The notes under the pieces are model-generated. The model was not told where the DNA came from, ran no database searches, and saw only the letters and a program-made list of their open reading frames with translations. Made by a program: the position numbers and the translations under genes. From Marsupella aquatica (Eukaryota > Marchantiophyta), in assembly GCA_973895155.1 (NCBI GenBank), contig OZ316899.1:1-64000 (forward strand): a stretch of DNA of 64,000 nucleotides, written 5' to 3'. Below are positions 55,461 through 64,000 of the stretch, piece by piece; within the stretch, counting starts at the first letter, position 1, and every line of letters starts with the position of its first letter.

Positions 55461-57972
55461 GTCCTATATCTCATGAAGTTGGGTACACCCCACACAACGT
55501 ACAAACCGTTAAAAGTTTCTGACAGTTAACCTAGTTGTACTTAGACAATACTTTAATATATAAATCATGACTTGTTAATCATTAATTATGCTTTATTATC
55601 TCTCTTTGCAACACTATTAGGGGGTCACACATTACACACAACTTATAAAAAAGGAGATTGAACTAAAAAAGAACAAACTATATGACCAAAGGATAGACTC
55701 TCAATCTAGGGGATCTTTCCGCAAGCCACCTAATCTAGAATAGTTTTCATTACTTAGATAGTTTGCACTACTATATATTATTCATAACTATATTATATCT
55801 CAAATATATGTTTCATGAAGAAGTGTGTTATAATTCCACTCCTCTCAATTAGTTGTTTATTTTAATATATGTACTAGAAAGCTTAATTTCTACTCAATTA
55901 GTAGTTTAATGTATGCTAGCATAACATTATGGACCATATTAGACTCTCAAAACTCAAGCTAAAAGCCCTTATTTTCCTGGTCATATATTATGCAGAAGAT
56001 TGCAAAAATCACATCACTTTGGATGAGGTAATTAATTTCTCCTATATTTTCACTAAAATTTGTAAAATTATCTTATCATAACAATCTACGATACCATAAA
56101 AATTTTGACCATAAATAATAGCCTTTGACAACTTGAGTTAGAGTAAATATTACATACATTAATTATACTCAAACAAGGCCTAAAAAATGTAACTAGGGGG
56201 CCCACGAACTAATTCCAAATACTCTTTTAGCTCCAATGCACTATCTTTAAAATTTGAAATATTATGGTATCTCCTCAAAACAACAAGCTGTAAGACTCTA
56301 ATGCATATACTGAAATCTCTTGTTTAGACTCTATTAGGGCATCAAAGCCCAGCCGTAACTCAGTTATAGCTTAGGACATAAATCACTTTTATGGCCTGGA
56401 AGTAACTTCTTATGGGGTACCTACAAAGGTGCCCCGCAAGTCTCATACATCATAAAGTTTTATGTCCGTAGGGTGAAGACCATCTGTTTTAAGAGAAGTC
56501 GCCCCGGCACTAGTCACTAGTGCAAAGCCTACCCGGCATAAGTGGCCCCTACGATGATCCCAATGATGGAATGAGGGGTGAACTGAGTGTATTTTCCCCA
56601 CTCACGAATTTGGGCAGCTCCTCTGAAATTCTTGATGAAATCCATCTGGGCATCACACTTAGGTCCACATTCATCAATATCGTTGTTGTTTGTCCTGAAT
56701 TCGTAGTCAATGCACTATTGGGGTGAGGAAGAGATTCCCTCCAATCTTATTTAATGATGAGAGCCGCATAGGTGACGGCGAGCAAGCTCACCGACATGGC
56801 TGCTACGTCGAGCTGTGAATTGTGGTGATGGATGGTTGTCTCCCAAAATTGTTCTACAGGCACTCTCGAGCAAGGAATTCTTCTAATTGTTTGCTACTTG
56901 TTCTTCCATATTACATGAATTTAGTTTTGACAAAGAACAAACAGTTCTGAAACCGAGATTCTACGGGGAATAGAAATTGCTTGCTCTTGGATGTCCTTTG
57001 CTCATTTTAACAGACTTTCAAACAATGGATTTGATTTTAGAAGTATGTTGGTGACAAATCCCCACATGTAACAATCTATTGCACATCACATGAAACTAAA
57101 ATGCTAATCTCTGTGCAAGCGCAATTGAACAACTACTGTTTTTTACTCATCTGTACTTCAATGTTGGTGTCTCTATTAGCTTTGAGTGCTTAATTTCAGA
57201 GTCTCTCTTAGCTTTGAGTGCAGAATTGTGACTACGCCCCTGTCGAAATAGTTTCGAGGCGCTCAATTGTCTCAGAAGTTATTAAATTCCTAGGTTCAAC
57301 ACAGTGGCAAAAGTTACGACGATGCGCCGTCCAAATTTCTGCTGTTCTGATTCTGGCCAACGCTTTCTATTCTGGATTTGATTGCCACTACATTTACTTT
57401 GTTGCTAAGACCAAAAATCTCTCTTGAAGACTCATTGACAGCCTGCGATGGTGATGACACCTGCAACTTTGTCACCATCCTTAAGATTCTTTTCTACCCC
57501 ATAACTAGTTCTTACAGGACGTGTCAAAGTACCTGATCAACTTCTGCCCTTAAAATTCCCGTAACTTTGTTTTACGGCTATTTGAAAGAGGGACTGACAG
57601 TGGACAGGGCTTATGGCTGTGTTTTGACACGCCCTATTGGCACTCTTGTTTGGTACTCTCATCCGAAGAGATCTAGTACAAAAGTTTATGGCTTTCTATG
57701 TCACTTCCCGATCAAATTTGTTCATTGCTCTGACTTGCATCATTCAATTTAAACTGTGTATTCAACTTAAATGAACATCAGGACATGGAACACATTATTT
57801 ACAATAATGTTGCACAAGCACACAACCAAGAATGTGTGTCCAGACCAACTTATAACACTAAGTTCTCTCAAAGATCAGCCAAAAATCTTCAAATGAATGT
57901 AATTAATCTCCAAAATGTAGTTCAATAGCTGTCCTCTAGACTAACAGGCCCTTTCTTAATCTTGGCCAGTTG
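55461..57972. other. A/T-rich gene-poor stretch
   Basis: No gene is recognised. 55500-56350 is A/T-rich. The short frames at 56520-56726, 57218-57427 and 57567-57752 have no motif I know. Confidence 0.4.
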
Positions 57973-57973
57973 G

Positions 57974-57975
<2 letters not shown>

Positions 57976-58030
<55 letters not shown>
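57976..58030 (+). repeat. (CT)n microsatellite
   Basis: Uninterrupted CT dinucleotides for about 55 bases, 300 bases beyond the stop codon of the telobox Myb gene. Confidence 0.98.
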
Positions 58031-58033
<3 letters not shown>

Positions 58034-58334
58034 TGAAGCCATTGTCGACAACTTAACTAGAAGGAAGAGATTTTTGTCCACTTATCAGTCATTTGCAAGC
58101 CAATCTCTTCATCACTAACGATGAAGGTAGGGATTTTCTGATTGCTCAATGAATGAATGAGGGGGTCTCAACCTTCCTTTGACCCTAAATGCATGCTCCC
58201 TTCCTCCTCTTCCACAAACTTTGCTTTCATCTCCCTCATCCATCCGTACTTGCACGACCATGAGAAATTTCACTCCTTGGTGGCATTCACTCATTCGAGG
58301 CTTGACACAGGGTATGGTCCCGCCCTATGGTCCT

Positions 58335-61300
58335 TTAATCCTTTAAATCTTTTGTTTGAAGGTTTCGCCACTTGTCTTTCAGATCAATCTGTGTCAAAGT
58401 CAATAAAACATGATAGATGAGCATGCAATTTGTTTTGTGTGCAAGGGTAAATACAGTAATACAAAAAGCAGGATATAACCGTAGAAGACTTACTTCAGAC
58501 CGGTCAATGAAGTGTGCACCCTCGGCAGCAAGAATTCGACTCCACTTGCCTGGTCCAAACCTGAAATTAACCTTGGCTTAGAAAACCTCTTGTTCTTAGA
58601 GAAAAACACCAATTAATACCAGCTAGGTAAGATATTACGTCAATGCATTTTGATTGATAAGTCATAGGTTCTCTACTTGCCTGCGGACTGCCTGTTTGAG
58701 ACAATTTGTTTCCTCTTTAGACCACCTTTTAGTTGCCCTACGAACACGTATTAGACCATTGGGGCCTTCTTTCATGACTGCCCGGGTGATCAATTTGGAA
58801 TTTTGTATTCCAATACAATCTTGATGCAGCCTCAACCTCTTAGATGACGGGCTGGACGTATCCTCCTTCCCTGGGCCCTGCAAAGACATCCAATTTGTAA
58901 TACTCCAGCAAGGATTGCAAACATTACAAAATACAGTACATCTTCCATACTGTACAAGATAGATGTTGTTGTCACCAATGATTAAAAACAAGAAGTTTCC
59001 TGCGGACCACCTCACCTTGGCACTCGAAGTTGCTAGATTGCCCTCCTCTGCTTTGTCTTTGGATTGGAACGGGGTGATTAGGGATCGAGAAGGAGGATTT
59101 AGCAAATCTGTAATTCGTTTTCTCCCTAAGTTCTTCCCCATATCACAAATGCCTTTGTAATTCTCACTCTGTGGGGCTGGAAGCTCAACTAATCTCTGTG
59201 CTTCCGGATGAATTAGGTGTTGGACTTCATTTGATGATTGTTGCATTTTGCTAGTAGTAATTCCTCTGTTGAGCATATTAACCTCTGTGCTCACCTCTGT
59301 CACAAAAAAAACACCACATTAGAGACTTCAATTCTCCATCAACAGCACATACAAAGACCTAGGAGTCTGAAACTACTCTATACACTATCAATCTGAACTA
59401 ATCAATGCTAGTTCTAGTGCAATTTTGGTCAAACTGTAAGACTACATATGAGTTGAACTATGACATTGGTGAGCACTACATACCATACACTGGTTGGGAG
59501 GATGCCTGCTTTGGCAACAATACAGGCGCCATGATCTGCTGGTTGGCCACCTCCAAAGGAGCTCCTTCATTCTCATCTATCAAATTCTCTTTACCTGTTC
59601 CAATCTCCACCCGCCTTTTTCTATAGTGATCCAATTTAGACTGCAAATACAACCATCCAATTAACGGAAATTATATTTCTCCACCACAATATGTATATTC
59701 ACAATGACTTGCAGCAAACAACAAATCAGTCCCAACTTTTTACCAAATCTGATAGCTAGTGAGAGAAGACAAGGCCCAAACATTGTTAAAACAATGCATC
59801 TGTCTCCTAGCCTGTGAGTGCGGGACAAAACCAATGGAAAAATCCCAAACTTTTTGTGCACCACTCCATCGAGCGGTGCAAATTAAACCAACTATTTAAT
59901 AAGACATTTAAGAAAACAATCCTTTGGAGGAGGAGGGGAAGGGAGAGAATCATGAGCTAAGTTACCCAAGGTTGATCCAAATAAATACCTGAAGCTCAAC
60001 TCGGACTTCCTCGGCAACACTTTCATACTTGTCTTTCAAAGTATCCACATCCCTACGAACTGCGGCCAAGGTGGTCACCATCATTTCATTCCTCTGTAGG
60101 AGTAGCTCCAACTTGACACCTATTGTGTTGTTTGCCTCTACTTGCATCCTCAAGTTGGTCAGTATTGTTTCGTTCCTCTCTGTCTGTAACTCCAAGGTGG
60201 TTGTCATCTTCTCATTCCAGTCTTTCTGGCGCTCTTTCTCTATTTTCAACTCACCTACAACCTCCATCAAGCACAGGCATGATGTACAACAAGATCTGAC
60301 TGTTTTTGAAGCTTCTGAAATGCTCAAGGGGAATACATTCTTTAGTGTGAATATGTCAGAGTGCTCCAGCAACTCCGTACCAGTTGTTGTCAACTCGATA
60401 CCAAATTTTGTCTTCAATTTTTCCTGTTCTCTATCCTCTGTTCCAGGTGTTGCTTCCGCTTCGCCCAATGTCTTCCCTGATATTTCATGTTCTTTACCCC
60501 CCGACAGAGGTTCTGTCTCTTGAAGACTCAATGTCTTCATGGACGTTGCATGATCTTTGTGGATTATCCCAACCTTTGTCACCATCTCATTGTCACAAGC
60601 TCGATTGAACAAAGAACCATCTTGGTGTCCGTTCACAAAAGAACCATCTTGCTGACCTTGCGGCTCTGCTCCACTAGTTGAGAATAGCCCGAGAAGTCCT
60701 CCACTGCTACATGGATCACCCTCATGCACACTAGAAACAACAGTTCCTTTCGCATGTCCTGACATTGCATCATCGTCGTTCACAATTTGCAGATGCATTG
60801 TGAGATGTTTTTGTCCTGTGCAGTTCTCCTCCATCCCGTGGTTTTCCACTCCATGATGCTCCACACCCACTTGAGTAGATGTTTTCCAATGGAATACTTG
60901 TGGCCTTGGCAAAGACACAATTGAAGGGGACTTCTCACTCAACAGAATTTGCAGATGGGATCCAAAATTGTAAGTGCAAGTCATGTTACCTTCGGAGATT
61001 TGTTTCCGGGCTCTGCAGAGGAGGTCGATCAGTCTCCCGCCAAGATATTCTCCCCAATTCTTCCTACTACTTGTTTCTTCAACTTGCTTTATCTGGCACA
61101 AAGACACATCGGCCCTGCTCCCCTTAAAGTGAAGAGCCCCCAATTGAAACTCTAGCCTCTCTCTGATTAGGGAATCTTTGCAATATTGCAATGAGTAAGA
61201 ACCATTGCTGTTCCTTTTAATCCCTGCGAATGACCTTGGATTATATCGAACTGCTTTTTGCTCAAATGGCTCCCCTGACCCTTGCAACTTGAATGTCTTC

Positions 61301-61551
61301 TTGATAGAATCCAAACTCAAGTCTATTCTTCCCCCACAAACCCATGTTTCAGATTGTTCACTGTCAAAGTTCCGGATGAAATCTATCATGTCAGACTTAG
61401 AATGACTCTTAGTGTCCCAACGAACTCCCAAAACAAAATCTGCAAGCCCATTGTGCTGAAGATATTCTGAATGTCGCGCTTGACACAATGTCGTCACCAC
61501 AAGTGGTGGGATAAAATAGAATGTTGGCATCGCCATAGGCTTGGAAGACAT
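58335..61551 (-). CDS. Telobox Myb (TRF-like) protein, six coding exons, 772 aa
   Basis: Coding exons on the minus strand: 61551-59989, 59640-59484, 59296-59016, 58877-58681, 58560-58494 and 58388-58335, with phases consistent throughout. Introns are 105-348 bases. All are GT-AG except the fourth, which is GC-AG (CAG|GCAAGT). The C-terminus is a single Myb repeat with tryptophans at 719, 739 and 762 (RWSKEETNCLKQAVRR, FGPGKWSRI, IDLKDKWRNL). The last phrase is the telobox third helix (VDLKDKWRNL in known proteins), which reads TTTAGGG DNA. The protein ends 10 residues later. Residues about 420-521 form a coiled coil with ERNE repeats. Residues 1-190 are a globular part I do not recognise. It probably binds telomeric or interstitial telomere repeats in the nucleus. 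The start is the first ATG of the long frame. Confidence 0.88.
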
Positions 61552-61714
61552 CGTTGTCCCTTCTTCCCACTAGTAGGCATGTACACCAAACCTCTGGTGG
61601 CACACTATCTTGGTTTGATATCAGTTTGATATGTAGACAAATGTCATGCTAGACTGTGGTGACAATGAGAATGGTCGTGCTCCCCAGGTTCTTACAATAG
61701 TCTACGAGCCCATT

Positions 61715-62205
61715 ACAATAGTGTCAATAACACCAAGTAATTAACATTCATCACCAAGAATGCTAAAATGCATTTGAGTCTGGATATTCGGGTGCTATGG
61801 TGATTGGCGCGAATGAAATCCGCCACTTCCCCGGGAAAATTCACAATGTCTATGCACACATGAACCCACTGTCCCTACTTGTCAACCTTGGGTTCAACTA
61901 GAAAGAATTGTAGGGAACTAGATCCAGAGGCACATAGACATGTACAGTAATAAATCTGGTGTACAATGTCAATAACACCAAGTAATTAACATCCATTGCT
62001 CAAAATGCTAAAATGCATTTGAGTCCAGATATCCGGTTACTATGGTGATAGGCACAAATGAAATCCACCACTTGGAGGAAGATCCACAAAGTCTATGCAC
62101 GCAGGAACCCATGTACTGTCCCTACCCATCAACCTTGGTTCAACTAAAAACAATTGTAGGGGAACTAGATCTAGAGACACGTAGCTATGTTTTGCAATAA
62201 ATCTA
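61715..62205 (+). repeat. 245-bp tandem duplication
   Basis: GTCAATAACACCAAGTAATT at 61723 and 61968. Both units contain AATGCTAAAATGCATTTGAG and CAACTAGA/AAAACAATTGTAGGG. It lies just upstream of the Myb gene and may include its promoter. Confidence 0.9.
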
Positions 62206-63304
62206 GTGTGATTCAATCCGTACAATTATGTTTAACTATTCAATCTGTACAATTATGTTTAACTACAGTATAATATTCACGCTTATTCTATGATCCAAGC
62301 CGTCACCAAAGATTTGCTCTAGAGGGATAATAATGTGGATTCCTATGAATCACCTAACAAGAAGCGGGCACTAACTAAGTACAAGTGTCCCTAATTAAGG
62401 CTTCCATGCTTGAATTGGTCTTAGCCAATAGGAAGCAAGACCAAATTAACAATACTTTTTGTGTCCTCATGAATACATATATTCGAAGCTCTTAATCTAC
62501 CACCAATGCTCTCTCCCCTTGCACCAGCCTAGGTACTTACATTCTTGAGGAGACCCATCCAGTGTGTCTAGAATGTTATACACAAGCCCAGGGAGAAGGA
62601 ATTTTTTGCCCATTCCCTTTCTTTCAGTACACCTCTGTATGACATAAATTCCCATTGCGACATTTTCCTTTCTAGCATAGAGTGGGAGCCACACAAGGAG
62701 CCATGGCTCCACCCTTTCCCATTCTTTCAGTGTGCCTTTGGTGTAGAGCAGGAGCCAAATATTGGAATTGTGTAATCCTGCACACCTCTAAGCTTGAACT
62801 CAGGCAGGCTAATTTCATAGTGTGTCGGATTGGGATATGACAAAAAGCTAAAATCTCAGCCCACAAGATGCAGGTAATTAAGATTCCTTAGTTAGAAAAC
62901 CCCTCCCTAACCCTAGTACTTCCGGAATGACATACAAATGGGCATACAAAGGCCCAAAGGAAAATGAATTTTTTGCCTTTCCCAATCTTTCAGTTCTTTT
63001 AGTGCACCTTTAGCGTAGAGCAATCCAAAAGGATGAATAGGGCGTGTCAAAGTGTTACAGTCCAAATAAATAAATCAAAGTGTTATGGGATTCGTATTTT
63101 GGTAGCCCATAGTGATTTTGTCTTGACTGTAATAGTGTTTTATGACCTGAGCAATAATTGAGTTACATCTATGCAGCTTTAACACTCCTTTATGGAATCT
63201 TGGAATGAGGTGCTTGAACTTAGGTGGGCTAACTTCATGGTATGTACCTTTAGTATAAGGCAAACAAATAAAATTCCAGCAGACAGGATCATCCTAATTC
63301 ACCA
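62206..63304. other. Gene-poor stretch with scattered short repeats
   Basis: Phrases such as TTTTTTGCC...CTTTCAGT and GTAGAGCA recur at 62590, 62690, 62970 and 63000, and CTTGAACTYAGGYRGGCTAA at 62793 and 63213. No gene is recognised. Confidence 0.45.
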
Positions 63305-63750
63305 TGTACAAATATTGAGGCGAGACCAAGGAAAGAACTGTACACTCCTTGGGACAAATCAATAGTAGATTTATGAAGGTGAGTACCTTAACATCAAAAT
63401 TCCCCCTTTCTTCCCACCTAGTACATGTTAAAATATTCATAAATCTAATGATAAAAATTACAACTTACAACTGCATTTTGGTACTCAGATCTGAAATGGT
63501 TCGTGTACTATTTGACCAGAATTATAATTTTTACTGAATTAGAATTAAAATCTTGAGAAAATTGTTTGCTACAGTGTGGGAAGATCTAAAAAAATTGACA
63601 CCATAAAATTGAAGTTTACACTTTATTGGATTCTTTATTATGAAATATTCTTGAACTTTTTGTTAGAAAAGTTCTTAAACTAAAGTCCTCAAGGTTTTGA
63701 AGGACAATGTTTTTGAATGGCTATCAAAGATGTCACCATTTGGATGTGGT
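63305..63750 (+). pseudogene. Decayed copy of linking exon plus dioxygenase 5' end
   Basis: 63305-63376 matches the 90-nt exon at 42400-42489 (NIEARP kept) and is followed by the same AAG|GTGAGTACCT donor. The intron is alignable (GGTACTCAGATCT, AATGGTTCGTGTACTATTTG). 63560-63750 matches codons about 25-80 of copy 3 (TTTGCTACAGTGTGGGAAGA, ATGGCTATCAAAG). The start codon region is lost, and several single-base indels and stops break the frame. Similarity ends near 63750, just before the minisatellite. Fourth member of the dioxygenase family in this window. Confidence 0.9.
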
Positions 63751-63764
63751 TACAATTATCCCTA

Positions 63765-64000
63765 TTTTCATTGCTCCCCGTGTGAATGAGGGTACTCTTA
63801 TCTCTTGAGGGTACCCTTGTGCTTGAGGGTACTCTTATCAGTGAGGGTACTCTTATCAGTGAGGGTACTCTTATCAATGGGTACGCTTATCAATAATGGT
63901 ACTTTGATCAATAAGGGTACCCTTATCAATGAGGATACTCTTATCTGCTGAGGGTACCCTTGCGTATGAGGGTACTCTTATCAATGAGGATACTCTTATA
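63765..64000 (+). repeat. 18-bp minisatellite GAGGGTACTCTTATCART
   Basis: About 11-12 imperfect units continuing to the window edge, with variants GAGGGTACCCTTGT and GAGGATACTC. It interrupts the decayed dioxygenase copy. Confidence 0.92.

Noticed and set aside
58882-59015. Middle part of the 213-codon minus frame
   Set aside because: Read-through of an intron (GTGAGG donor, TTTGCAG acceptor); not part of the Myb protein.
59962-59988. Last eight codons of the long minus frame (after VELQ)
   Set aside because: Intronic: a GTATTT donor at 59988 and the following exons continue the Myb protein in frame.

Overview
The window is the left tip of a land-plant chromosome. It opens with about 2 kb of CCCTAAA, the C-rich strand of the plant telomere repeat, followed by degenerate telomere-derived satellite to about 2.85 kb. 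Plant-type families support a plant: a PXC2/IRK-like LRR receptor kinase, DYW-class PPR fragments, a SIEL/INTS7-like ARM protein, a PP2A B' subunit, an EDM2-like PHD protein, a telobox Myb protein and Ty3/gypsy elements. The PPR wording and the short introns (about 0.1-0.35 kb) feel like a bryophyte or lycophyte more than a flowering plant. That placement is an impression, not a demonstration.

Layout. 0-2.85 kb: telomere and satellites. 2.85-5.6 kb: repeat-rich subtelomere with a small repeat-containing ORF. 5.9-12.4 kb: gene graveyard, mostly minus strand (SIEL-like pieces, an unknown 183-codon ORF, a broken receptor kinase, a PPR tail). 12.8-15.5 kb: a segment duplicated at 35.6-40.4 kb. 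16.2-17.6, 29.7-31.2 and 42.7-44.0 kb: three long, intact, plus-strand ORFs of one family with a HxD...H dioxygenase signature. They lie in AT-rich islands, and each begins exactly at an AG|ATG splice acceptor. 21.7-22.4 kb: broken PP2A B' exon. 41.3-42.5 kb: EDM2-like PHD ORF and a 90-nt linking exon just before the third dioxygenase. 45.6-55.5 kb: collapsed Ty3/gypsy elements on the minus strand with two very long intact ORFs of unknown function. 58.3-61.6 kb: a complete six-exon telobox Myb gene, the best-supported host gene here. 63.3-63.75 kb: a decayed copy of the linking exon plus the start of the dioxygenase ORF. 63.77-64.0 kb: an 18-bp minisatellite running off the window.

Most interesting candidate: the dioxygenase family and its link to an EDM2-like PHD reader. 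The linking exon, its donor and the intron recur in a second, decayed locus, so the arrangement was duplicated as a unit. This suggests, without proving, a chromatin-reader plus base-oxidation (TET/JBP-like) or protein-hydroxylation module multiplying in a subtelomere. Second in interest are the two giant ORFs sitting where gag would be in two truncated gypsy elements, next to arrays of a short hairpin motif.
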